The translations under genes and the position numbers were made by a program. Below, in pieces: positions 1 through 9,773 of a stretch of 20,385 bases of DNA (positions are counted from its first letter, which is position 1; every line of letters begins with the position of its first letter). This DNA is from Anaeromyces robustus. Its lineage: Eukaryota; Neocallimastigomycota; Neocallimastigomycetes; Neocallimastigales; Neocallimastigaceae. The notes under the pieces were generated by a model that worked only from the letters and a program-made list of their open reading frames with translations, had not been told where the DNA came from and did no database searches. The stretch covers positions 1-20,385 of the forward strand of contig MCFG01000638.1 of NCBI GenBank assembly GCA_002104895.1, given 5' to 3'.

Positions 1-281
1 TAATCTTTGTAGTATTTCAAACTACTTATGAATTAATTATTACTAATATATATAAAGTTATAAAAGAATAAAAGCACAAAGAAAAATATTTTAACTAAAA
101 GTTTTACACCTATTTATACTTTTTGCGGAAAAATAGTTTTAAAAATAAAAGTTCATAAAAAATAATAAAAATTGCTAGAAACTAAGATATTTTGATATAA
201 AATGAATCTCATAGAAAAATAAAGAAATATTATATAATTTTTTCTTAAAGTTTCTAATTTTATTCCATGTAATTCTATAAA

Positions 282-330
282 GAAATACAGAAATAAAATA
301 CAGAAACAAATACAGAATAAAATACAGAAA
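282..330. repeat. Short tandem repeat, 12-13 bp unit containing TACAG
   Basis: TACAG recurs at 286, 299, 311 and 323, each followed by an A-rich spacer, giving an imperfect repeat with a period of 12-13 bp and about four units. It lies just downstream, on the minus strand, of the tRNA-like sequence at 371-444. Confidence 0.6.
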
Positions 331-370
331 TTTATAATAAATAAATTTAAAATAAAATTTTTATAAAATT

Positions 371-444
371 TGGAACAAGGTGTGAGTCGAACCCAGAGTA
401 TTCGCTCAAATGGTCATAGTTACTAACCACTAGACCATGGTTAC
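371..444 (-). pseudogene. Degenerate tRNA-like sequence with polymerase III A and B boxes
   Basis: Read on the minus strand, TGGTCTAGTGG fits the A-box consensus exactly, and GGTTCGACTCA matches the B box at 10 of 11 bases, at normal tRNA spacing. The 74-nt length also fits. The fold does not hold: by eye the acceptor stem pairs at 5 of 7 positions, the T stem at 3 of 5, and no convincing D or anticodon stem forms, so no anticodon can be named. It is most likely a tRNA pseudogene or the head of a tRNA-derived SINE. A functional but divergent tRNA is less likely. Confidence 0.45.
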
Positions 445-1427
445 TATTTTATTAATTGATGATAAATAATGAAATTTTTATAGTACTTTTAATTATAATA
501 TTAACTTTTAAAAATTCTAATTAGTTTTATTTATTATTATTCTCTATAATTTATTATTAATTTACTTTAATTATAATTATTTTCTAAACTTCAAATAATT
601 AATAAATTTTAATATTATATTGAATTATCATTTAAAATAATTAATAACATTAATAAAAAAATAATAAGATTATTAAATTATATTTTAAAACAATATCTTT
701 ATCATTATTATCTTAAACTAAATCAATTCTTAAAAATATTATTGAATATTAAATTTATATAAATTATAAACAATTTATAATTAATATTATAAAAATAATA
801 AACGATTCTAAAATATTTTAATTAAATAATATGACTCGAAAATAGTTTCTAAAAACACTTTTAAAATACCTTCTAAATACTTTTTAAATATTCTTTACAC
901 TTAAACATTTCTAAATTAGAAATAACAACTAATTTTATTTACTTTATAAATAAATAAACAGTTTATCTTTATAATTTTATTAATAATATTATTTATTTTT
1001 ATTATTTATTTTATTATTATTTTTATACATTTTTACTTATTTTATTCAATAATTTTTAATTATTTTATTTATATTTTTATAAATACTTGTATTATTTTAT
1101 TTATTATTGTAAATAGTTTAATTTTAAAGAAAAATATAAATACATGTAAATATTTTTATGTAAATTAATTCTTTACTACTATTTTTAATAATAGCTTAGT
1201 CATAAATATAATGAATTAATAATTATTAGAATAAATTACTAAATTAAAATATATAATCAACATAAAATAGTTTAGTTAAGAATAAAACTACTATTTAATA
1301 AATAATAATAAATTTAATAAAATTTTAATAAATAAATTTTATATTTTAAACTTAATAATAAAACTGTGTTTTTATAAAACAATTTTAGTGTTTAAATTTA
1401 CAATCTACTGGAAAATAACTTAGACAG

Positions 1428-1610
1428 TTATTCTGAAAATACATAGGTAATATCACTTTCTTCCCTATAAAGAATTAAGATATTACCATTTTGTATTATT
1501 GATGGATTCGTTACAAGAACAACAACCTTAATATTTACCATATATATTCTAACTGTTAAGTTTCCAACTGGATTATTTTCTAATTTAAATAAGTCTACTA
1601 GGTCGAATGA
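1428..1610 (-). CDS. Probable terminal exon of an unrecognised gene (60 residues)
   Basis: On the minus strand an open frame of 60 codons begins directly after a TTAG acceptor (complement of 1611-1612) and ends at TAA (1428-1430). The local sequence is less AT-rich than its surroundings and the amino-acid use is balanced, unlike translated AT repeat. It begins SFDLVDLFKL, runs through an alternating hydrophobic stretch (KVVVLVTNPSII), and ends SDITYVFSE. No family is recognised. The beta-rich pattern is compatible with an OB-fold, but that is only an impression. A possible preceding exon ends at 1819 with a GTAAGG donor (complement of 1813-1818), in matching phase, giving a 208-bp intron like those of the M13 gene. 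That exon is short and unproven. No further upstream exons are visible before the copia element. Confidence 0.5.
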   Translation of the reverse strand, partial: SFDLVDLFKLENNPVGNLTVRIYMVNIKVVVLVTNPSIIQNGNILILYREESDITYVFSE

Positions 1611-1813
1611 CTAATTATATAGTTTTTATAATTAAATAGTTTTTATAATTAAATAATATTTAAATAATAACTAAATTAATTGTAATGCAAATAACACAAT
1701 ATTTATTTAATAATAATAATAACACTTTAAGATTAACTTTTTAATAGTAAATTTTATTTAAAAATAAGATATTGATAATATTAATATAACTATATAATTC
1801 AGGTGTTAATAAC

Positions 1814-1867
1814 CTTACAAAGAACATTAAATATAACTTTATGTTATGTTCTTTTATACTTTGTAAG
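1814..1867. repeat. Imperfect inverted repeat (hairpin)
   Basis: CTTACAAAG at 1814-1822 is matched by CTTTGTAAG at 1859-1867. The inner arms AACAT and ATGTT extend the pairing, with a bulge on the right side. It overlaps the possible donor site of the minus-strand gene. Confidence 0.6.
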
Positions 1868-1936
1868 TTTGATAATAATAATATAAAATATAATATAAAA
1901 TATTAATACATTAAGTTAATACATTAATTTAAAGTG

Positions 1937-2229
1937 ATACGTTAACGTATAATATAATTAATAATTTGTAATATAATAAGTTATTAATATCGATATTAAA
2001 TAGTAATAAAATTAATATATTATTCAATATAATTGAATATATATAAATAATATATATATTAAAATATATTATTAGATTATTTAAATAATCTTAAATTATA
2101 ATATTTAAAATAAAATATTATAATAATAATTATTATATATAATTATTATAAAAAATTATTAATAATTATTATAATAAATAATAATATTATATATCAAAAT
2201 AATTGAAATTATAAATTCTAATTTCAATT
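1937..2229. repeat. Cluster of perfect palindromes and hairpins
   Basis: At least five perfect inverted repeats lie within 300 bp. ATACGTTAACGTAT occupies 1937-1950 and TTAATATCGATATTAA 1984-1999. A 7-bp stem with a 3-nt loop (ATTCAAT / ATTGAAT) lies near 2024-2040. AGATTATTTAAATAATCT occupies 2074-2091. An 11-bp stem with a 7-nt loop has arms at 2201-2211 and 2219-2229 and stops just short of the first recognisable copia homology. AT-rich DNA makes short palindromes by chance, but the CG-containing ones and the last stem are longer than expected. Confidence 0.6.
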
Positions 2230-2237
2230 GCACTTGA

Positions 2238-5200
2238 TGTCTTGACACTAACAATAATATGCAATTATGGCATAGAAGATTATGTCATTTTGATATAGCA
2301 AAATTAAAAAACAAATTATCAAAAATCAATACATCTGAAAAATGTCAAATTTGCTCAAACTCAAAGCTAAAAAATAAACCATTTAAATCAATTAACAACA
2401 GATCAAAAAACACATTCGACCTAATACACATGGATTTAATTGGACCATTAGAAAAATCATTATACAATAATAAATACATCCTTACCATACTTGATGACCA
2501 CTCAAGATATGCATGGACATTATTCCTTGAAAGCAAAGGAGATACTTTTAATAAATTTCACACATGGTACTTGCAAATAAGAAACTTATTCAATTGCAAC
2601 ATTAAACAAATTCGTACAGATAATGGTACTGAATTTTCAAATTATCAACTTCTGTATATGTAATGGTATTATTCATCAATTTACCATCCCTTATTCCCCA
2701 CAACAAAACGGTAAAATTGAAAGGTTAAACGGAACTCTAATTTCAACAGCTAAATCAATTTTAAATGATTCTAAGTTATCGCATCAATTCTGGCAAGACG
2801 CAATAGAAACGGCAAATTATGTATATAATAAAATCCCACATTCAAGTATTAATTCTAAAATTCCATTTGAAATCCTTTACAAACATCCTGCTGACTATCA
2901 CAACTTGAGAGTTTTTGGCTGTAAGGTTTTCTTCTATACTCCTAAGACCTTTAGGAACAAATTTGACAACAATTCTCTTCCTGGTATTTTCCTAGGATAT
3001 TGTCGAAACCCTTCTGGTTACAAAATCCTTGACATTTCCAACAATAAAATTATTTACTCCCGATCTGTTGAATTTTTTGAATCTATACCTGGAAATTTAT
3101 ATAGGGATTCTTCAATTACTTCATATTCAAATTTCCTTCCACTTAACGAAATCAGGAGGAACTTCATACTTTATAATCCTGATATTAGTAATATCAATAT
3201 TCAACACGATAATACTAATAGTAATGTCAACAATGGAGTTAAGAATAATAACACTGAAAATGACAACAAAATCAATAAAACAATTGAAATCAATCAAGTT
3301 AAGAATAATGATGCTAATGGAATAAACATTAAACAAAATTCTTACAAAAATTGTACTCATAACAACAAAAGGAAAAATAATTTTTATAATAATAACAAAT
3401 TAAAGAAAAGAAAATCTTATCTACATGAACCATATGATTATAATGATATTTTCAATTTCGAAGATAAAGATCAATGGTTAGAAGCAGTAAATAAAGAGCT
3501 TCAAAATATGACAAAAATGAATGTATATGAAACGGTTGATAACATTCCAGAAGGTGCAAATATAATATCATCTAGATGGATTTTCAGCTATAAAAGAGAT
3601 GGAGATGGAAACATCATTAAATGGAAAGCAAGATTGGTAGCTAAAGGTTTTACACAAGAATTTGGAATCGATTACAATGAAACATTCTCTCCAACTCTAA
3701 AACAAGATTCGCTCAGACTATTCATAGCCATATCTGTACAAAAGGGGTTCAGAATAATTCAAATAGACATCAATGCCGCCTATTTAAATGCACCATTGAA
3801 TGAAAATATATACATGAAGGCACCCGAAATTGATCCAGGGTTCAACAAATGTTATTGGAAATTAAATAAGGCACTTTACGGGCTAAAACAAGCTGGTAAG
3901 CAATGGAATGAAAAACTAAATGCAGAACTAATTAAAATAAATTTCAGACGACTTTTTAGTGAACCCTGTATATACGTAAAAGAAAACAGAAATAAAGACA
4001 TTATATGTATATTATCTGTATACGTCGATGATACATTAATTTCAGGAACAGAATCAGAAATTAACAATACAAAAAGATTAATTAAAGAAAAATTTGAAAT
4101 CAAAGACATTGGGGATGTGGATTTCGTAATTGGAATCAAATTTGAAAAATGTAAAGGTGGGTATATATTACATCAAAAAAGATATATTAACGATATTTTA
4201 AATAAGTTTAATATTGACAATTATAGACAAACAAGGAATTTAAAGCCAGTAGAAAACAAAGAATTAAGAGAAATAAAATTTAATGAAACAAAATATCGAA
4301 GTGCTATTGGAAATCTATTATATTTGGCAATATGTACACGTCCGGATATTCTTTTTGCCGTAAGTAGAGCATCAAGGAATTCAAACAATCCAAATTATGA
4401 AGATTGGGAAAGTGTGTTAAAAATTTTCAGATATATAAAATCAACCGCCAATTATGGAATCAAATTTACAAAAAACACATCAATTGAAATATATACAGAT
4501 GCTGACTATGCTGGGGATCCAGTCACTAGAAGGTCCACCTCAGGTTTTCTAATATCGATAGGTGGTTCACCCACTAGTTGGTATTCAAAACTTCAACATT
4601 GTGTATCAACGTCTACGGCAGAAGCTGAATATTATAGCTTGAGTGAATGCGCGAAGCATAGTGTATGGTATATGAATTTTTTAAATGAACTAAATTTTAA
4701 CTTAAATTACTTAACAATTAACGTCGACAATAAAGCAGCCATTTATAATAGTGAAAATCAATCAATTAATCCTAAAACAAAGCATATTGATATACGTTAT
4801 CACTATATAAGAGAATTAATTAACCAAAGGAAAATTAAACTAAAATATATAAAATCAAAATATAATTTAGCAGATGGTTTTACCAAATATCTTGATAACA
4901 CATTAATGGATAAATTTAGAAATTCAATACTAACTAAAATTGACCATTAAAATAAACAAATAAAATAATAAATTAATCTTATAGAAAGATTAATTTAAGG
5001 AGGAATGTCAGAATAATATTTATTGTGTTTATCATAACATAATTAACTTATATTATTTATATAAATAAATAACCCCTTAATATTATTGTATTAACCAATA
5101 GAAATAATATTTAATCTTTTATTAAATATAAATAGGAAATAAATTCTCTATTTATTCTTTTGATTAAGAAAGATAATATGTAGTAAATTATTATAAAACA

Positions 5201-5259
5201 TAATAAAGTATCTTAACATAAAATAATAAATATTTATATATTAATTTTGAAAAATAACA
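2238..5259 (+). mobile_element. Ty1/copia LTR retrotransposon fossil (pol region and 3' LTR)
   Basis: Homology starts with the GAG-pre-integrase zinc-binding region (LWHRRLCHF, then CQIC; about 2259-2400). The integrase core follows (about 2400-2990, ending in the YSPQQNGKIERLNG region), then a low-complexity asparagine-rich linker. The RVT_2-type reverse transcriptase (about 3460-4220) shows DINAAYLNAP, ALYGLKQAG and the YVDD active-site motif. RNase H (about 4480-4900) shows TDADYAGD, STAEAEYY and the terminal ADGFTKY motif. The order integrase before reverse transcriptase is diagnostic of Ty1/copia. A perfect hairpin (4970-4996) and a purine tract (about 4998-5005) precede the 3' LTR. Gag, protease and a 5' LTR are not recognisable in the window. 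The element is broken (about two breaks by eye) and cannot move itself. Because most of pol is still clearly readable it is probably not ancient, but without an LTR pair no age can be calculated. Confidence 0.92.
5006..5259 (+). repeat. 3' LTR of the copia element
   Basis: It starts with TGTCAGAATA directly after the purine-rich tract, the canonical 5' end of a copia LTR. It contains a TATA-box-like TATAAATAGG at 5127-5136 and AATAAA-type signals near 5200. The end is placed at the first suitable CA (5258-5259, AAATAACA), giving about 254 bp. That end is uncertain because the downstream DNA is simple AT repeat. No second copy was found upstream. Confidence 0.7.
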
Positions 5260-5388
5260 ATACTAATAATAATAATAAATTATAATAATAATAACTTATA
5301 ATAATAATAATAATAATAATAACAAAAATATTTTATATATATATTTATTTTTCTAATTATACTCATTGTTTTTTTTTTTTTAATAAAG
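5260..5388 (+). other. Probable 3' part of an M13 intron
   Basis: AAT-type repeats are followed by a 13-base T run and an AAG acceptor directly before the first recognisable M13 exon. The same arrangement (T run, then acceptor) is seen in other introns of this gene. No exon or promoter is visible between here and the end of the copia LTR. Confidence 0.55.
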
Positions 5389-6769
5389 ATCTGGTCCATC
5401 AAATATTTTTTTAAAACCAATATATTCTGCAGAACCTACAGAATCGACAGATTATGAATATGATGTAGAAAATGAAGAAAATGAAATAAATGAAATAAAT
5501 GAAGAAAATGAAATAAATGAAGAAAATGAAATAAATGAAGAAATTGATATTATATTGGATGAAATTATTAATATTAAAACTTTAAATGAGATATATCCTT
5601 CAATTAATTGGAAATTATATTTTGAAAAAAGATTTAAACACTACGGTCTTGAAACTCCAATTAATGAAGAATCAGTTATTAGTATGGATAAACAATTGAA
5701 ATATTTCTTTAAATATATTGAAGAAATCAGTAATGAAGACCTTGCTAATTATATTGAATGGTATTATTATTATAATTATTATTATTATTATTTAAATTAA
5801 AACATATAAATTCATAATAAATAAGAAGAATTAAATAAAATATAATTTAAAAAAAATTATTTAATATTAATTATTTTATATTAAAAAAAAAAAATAATAT
5901 TCATAAATAATTTAGGAGTATTATTGAAGGCATTATATATATTTCATTAACTGATCCTAAGAATAATATATATAAATATTTAATTTCTGATGAACTTCGT
6001 CAAATAACTAATGAATATCAAAATAATAAAAGTACTAATACTAATACTGTGAGACAGAAATGTAAATATTATATAACTTAAATATTATTATATATATATT
6101 TATAATATTTGAATGTTTTTTTTTTTTTTTTTATTTTAAAATATTTAATTTATTAATTTGTATATTTATATACTATAATATAAAATATAATTCTATGAAA
6201 ATGAAAATTATAAAAGCGATAGAAGAAGAAGAAAAAAAAGGAAAAGAAAAAGAAAAAGAAAAAGAAAACACTAATATATTCAAAGAAAATGATGAAAATT
6301 CTAAATGTTTCAAATTTATTAATGATAAAATGTCATTAGCACTCAGTAAATATTATGTTGAAAAGAAATTTTCTGAAAATATTAAAACTGAAACAATGAA
6401 TATGATAGAAAACATTAGAAATGCAATGATTTATAGAATAAAAGAATTAGAATGGCTTGATGAATCAACAAGAGAATATGCTATTAAAAAAGTTATAAAT
6501 ATTAAATATTTCATTGGACATTTTGATTATATTATGAATTCTGAAAATCTTTATAATCAATATAAATTTTATGAACCAATACAAGATGATGATCCTATGT
6601 CCTTACTATTAGTTTCATTAAATGCTTCTAATAATAATTCTTTACAAAGTATATATAATGAAAATTATAATGAGATTGAAGAACAAGCTCAGTATATTAT
6701 TGAAAATATTATGTCAACGTATGTTAGTATTTATTTATTTTATAATCATAAATATTATATTAAATCTTT

Positions 6770-6817
<48 letters not shown>

Positions 6818-7147
6818 AAAGTTTTAAAGAAATTAAAATTAATATATATATGTTAAAAAAAATTTTTTTTTTTTTTTTTTTTTACATTAAAAATCTGTAA
6901 TAAATATTTTTAGGAAGTAAACGCATTTTATGGAGACAATAATTTTATGATTTTCCCAGCTGCTATTTTACAATCACCAAATATTGATATAAATCAACCA
7001 GATTATATTAATTATGGTAATATTGGAAGTACAATAGGACATGAACTTACTCATGCTTTTGATAATACTGGTAAAAATTATGATGCTGAAGGAAAAGAAA
7101 TTAATTGGGTTAGTATATATATATATTTTAAAAATTGAAATTAATGC

Positions 7148-7179
<32 letters not shown>

Positions 7180-7454
7180 TTAATAAAAATTAAAATTTTA
7201 TTTTTTATTTCTATTAATACTTTTAATAAATATATTATATTTTGTATTTTATAAAGTGGACAGATAATGATAGTGAAGAATTCGATGAATTTTCTCAATG
7301 TTTCATTGACCAGTAAATAATTATATAATATTTTCTTTTTTTTTTTATTCAATATAAATTTTTTAATGATCTAATTTAAACTATTTTTAACAATTTAGAT
7401 ATGATAACTATTCATTTATATTAAGAGGAATAAAATCTAATGTTGATGGAGAGG

Positions 7455-7498
<44 letters not shown>

Positions 7499-7996
7499 AA
7501 AAGAATTATAATTTATAATAAAACAAATATAAAAATATAAATATAATGAAATAAAATCCATTCACATAGAAAAAAATAATATAATAATAATATTAATAAT
7601 AATCGAAATGTTTAATTTTATTTTATTTTATTTTATTTTATATAATATATATATAATTATTAGAGAACTCTTGATGAAAATCTTGCTGATAATGGTGGAT
7701 TAAATAGAGCCTATGAAGCTTGGAAATTATCCATAGAAAATAATCCAGAAAAAGCTAAAGAACGTAATAAATTACTTCCAGGTCTTTCCAATTATACTAT
7801 GGATCAATTATTCTACATTTCCTTTGCTCATTCTTTTTGTGAAGTAGATATTATTGACACAGCTAATGAAAATGAACATTCTCCAGGAAAATTCCGTGTT
7901 AATGGATCCGTCAGTAATAGTGAACGTTTTGCTAAAATATTTAATTGTCCAACAAAATCTCCAATGAATCCAGCTATGAAATGTGTTCTTTGGTAA
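5389..7996 (+). CDS. M13 (neprilysin-type) zinc metallopeptidase, 5' part missing
   Basis: Seven exons join in consistent phase: 5389-5760, 5916-6061, 6217-6722, 6914-7108, 7257-7312, 7399-7453 and 7664-7996, giving 553 residues and a TAA stop. Donors are GTATTA, GTAAAT or GTTAGT; acceptors are TAG or AAG. Family landmarks are in order: LNEIYPSINW and LANYIEW (M13 N-terminal domain), DKMSLALSKYYVEKKF, VNAFYG substrate-binding strand, zinc site HELTH (residues 384-388), DENLADNGG carrying the third zinc ligand (E448) and D452, and a C-terminal CVLW. The distance from HELTH to the end equals that of neprilysin, so the catalytic domain is complete. About 200 N-terminal residues, including any signal or membrane anchor, are absent; the first visible exon follows an AAG acceptor. 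Acidic or lysine-rich insertions (residues about 25-50 and 174-200) are encoded by purine repeats. M13 enzymes cleave peptides outside the cell or in the secretory pathway. Without its upstream exons this copy may be dead. Confidence 0.88.
6770..6817 (+). repeat. (TAAA)n microsatellite inside an M13 intron
   Basis: About eleven TAAA units lie in the 191-bp intron 6723-6913, followed by a long T run that leads to the acceptor. Confidence 0.85.
7454..7498 (+). repeat. (TAAA)n microsatellite that begins at a splice donor
   Basis: The donor GTAAAT of intron 7454-7663 is itself the first unit of a run of about ten TAAA units, so the repeat starts at the exon border. A second short array of TTTTA units lies near 7618-7640 in the same intron. 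Confidence 0.8.
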
Positions 7997-8205
7997 ACTT
8001 AAAAAAAAAAAAAAAAAAAATATTTTATGTTAAATAAAAAAAATAAATATATATATAAATATATATATAAACAATTAGAAAAAAAAACTAGAAAATAAAC
8101 GATTAGAAAATAAATTAAAAGTTAAATAGAAGAAAATAAATAATCAGAAAAATAATAATAACTAGAAAATAAATTAAAAGTTAAATAAATTAGTTTGAAT
8201 TTAAA
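7997..8205 (+). other. M13 3' flank with short repeats
   Basis: An A run follows the stop codon, then AT-rich DNA. The segment TAGAAAATAAATTAAAAGTT occurs near 8104 and again near 8163, so a small duplication is present. AATAAA motifs are too frequent to pick the real polyadenylation signal. No gene is seen. Confidence 0.5.
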
Positions 8206-8720
8206 TAAAAAATAAAATAAAATAAAATAGTAAAGTAGAATAAGTTACAAGTACATATAAAATAAAATAAAATAAAAATAAAATAAAAATAAAATAAAAA
8301 TAAAAATAAAATAAAATAAAATAAAATAAAATAAAATAAAATAAAATAAAATAAAATAAAATAAAATAAAATAAAATAAAATAAAATAAAATAAAATAAA
8401 ATAAAATAAAATAAAATAAAATAAAATAAAATAAAATAAAATAAAATAAAATAAAATAAAATAAAATAAAATAAAATAAAATAAAATAAAATAAAATAAA
8501 ATAAAATAAAATAAAATAAAATAAATAGTAAAGAAGAATAAAATAAAATAAAATAAAAAATAAAATAAAATAAAATAAATATGGAATGTAATAATATAAA
8601 GTACAAGTATATATTAAAATAAAATAAAATAAAATAAAATAAAATAAAATTAATAGTAAAGAAGAATAAAATAAAATAAAATAAAAAATAAAATAAAAAT
8701 AAAATAAATAAAAAATTAAA
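8206..8720. repeat. Large (TAAAA)n pentanucleotide array with higher-order units
   Basis: The core (about 8297-8524) is an almost perfect TAAAA array. It is interrupted by two recurring non-repeat modules. One, TAGTAAAGAAGAAT, occurs at about 8526 and 8651, with a one-base variant near 8228. The other, resembling AAGTACAAGTATAT, occurs near 8600 with a variant near 8246. The array therefore grew partly by copying blocks that carry these modules. It runs straight into the LINE fragment. The long minus-strand open frame across it is just translated repeat. Confidence 0.9.
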
Positions 8721-8751
8721 TAAAAAATTATACTTTATTAATAAAATAAAG

Positions 8752-9739
8752 TACAACTTTGAAGAATCAAGGAATTACTTAAAGCTAAATCTAGAATTTC
8801 CTGAATATACCAAAGGTTTTAGGTGGATACTTAAGGCAAGATGTGGATATAAAATTGATGCTAGAGTTGCTAAAGCTGCTAAAATGATTAATAATTCTTG
8901 TCCTAATTGTTGTTCATGTTATTTCCATTGTGAGAGTTATCAGAGAATTAATCATTGGTTTATAAATTGTTTCTTATTTAAAAATCTTCGTTTTGATCAC
9001 TTCTCTGATCTAGATAGAAATTTTTTTTATTTTTTAGATAGTCTTTTTAATAGTTTAGTTAGGACCAGTAATAACTCTAGTGTGGATAATAGAATTAATA
9101 ATATTGTTAAGGGTTATAAAAGTAGTAATAGTATTAGGATTAATAGTATAAGTAATATAGATATATTAGGTAATAAAAAAACAGTTAATAGGTATCGAAT
9201 TTATATTTTTTTTTTTTAATTGGTGGAAGAGATTATGGTTTTAGTGATAGAATTAACAATAGTCCATAAAAAAAGGAATGGGAATGTTTGTTTAAGTGTC
9301 AGACTGAATCTGGTACATATTCAAAATCCCCATTCTTGTTGCGATCTTCGGCTCTATTGAATGATATCATGCCTGTTGTCTGTAAAAGACAACATTTATT
9401 GTTTAATAAATTTAAAACCAACCTCTCCAGGAACGTCAATGCTGATAACACAGTATGACAGCCTAGTAGGGCAAATGCCGATTCTATTTCCGACCCAAAT
9501 AGAATAAGATAGATCAATTTTACTTTAATTCTATATTTAGAATTAAGGGCTGTATGGATTTATTGTTTTTAAATATTATTATACTTCTTTTTTTCCTCCA
9601 GTATTATCTATTATTATCTATAATATTTTACTGGTTTTTAATTTTTTTTTTAGTATCATTTTTTTTCATTATGTGTTTTTTTTATGATTCATGTATTTTA
9701 ATATTTAAATTCAATAAAGTTGACGTACAAATTGTGTGC

Positions 9740-9771
<32 letters not shown>
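8752..9771 (+). mobile_element. 5'-truncated LINE (non-LTR retrotransposon), 3' end with poly(A)
   Basis: The frame from about 8752 to 9219 encodes the C-terminal part of a LINE polyprotein: ESRNYLKLNLEFPEYTKGF, RWILKARCGYKIDARVAKAA, then a cysteine/histidine cluster (CPNCCSC, HWFINC) typical of the zinc-knuckle end of LINE ORF2. A run of T at about 9209-9218 shifts the frame. The next frame continues with GGRDYGFSDRINNSP, has a stop, then carries WECLFKC and LLRSSALLNDIMPV to a second stop near 9463. AATAAA at 9713-9718 precedes a 29-base A run (9743-9771) by 24 bases, which is the expected 3' terminus. The reverse transcriptase and endonuclease are absent, consistent with ordinary 5' truncation on insertion. 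No target-site duplication can be confirmed because the 5' edge lies in simple repeat. Confidence 0.75.

Positions 9772-9773
<2 letters not shown>

Larger units (their letters stand above)
1..1427. other. AT-rich intergenic DNA
   Basis: Very AT-rich DNA made of short A and T runs with stops dense in all six frames. Apart from the tRNA-like sequence at 371-444 and the short tandem repeat at 282-330, listed separately, I see no coding signal. The part just below 1428 would be the 3' untranslated region of the minus-strand exon at 1428-1610 if that call is right. Confidence 0.6.

Noticed and set aside
1814-2229. Mitochondrial-type hairpin elements or a nuclear copy of mitochondrial DNA
   Set aside because: The AT-rich hairpins resemble fungal mitochondrial DNA, but no mitochondrial gene fragment is present and the likely hosts lack a mitochondrial genome.
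3876-4139. Minus-strand open frames inside the copia pol region
   Set aside because: Antisense to well-conserved reverse transcriptase sequence; no independent support.
8190-8756. 188-residue minus-strand open frame rich in Phe, Ile, Leu and Tyr
   Set aside because: It is the (TAAAA)n array read in a frame without stops; its monotonous periodic sequence is not a protein.
9299-9517. 72-residue minus-strand frame
   Set aside because: It is antisense to the LINE 3' coding remnant, which has recognisable plus-strand protein similarity.
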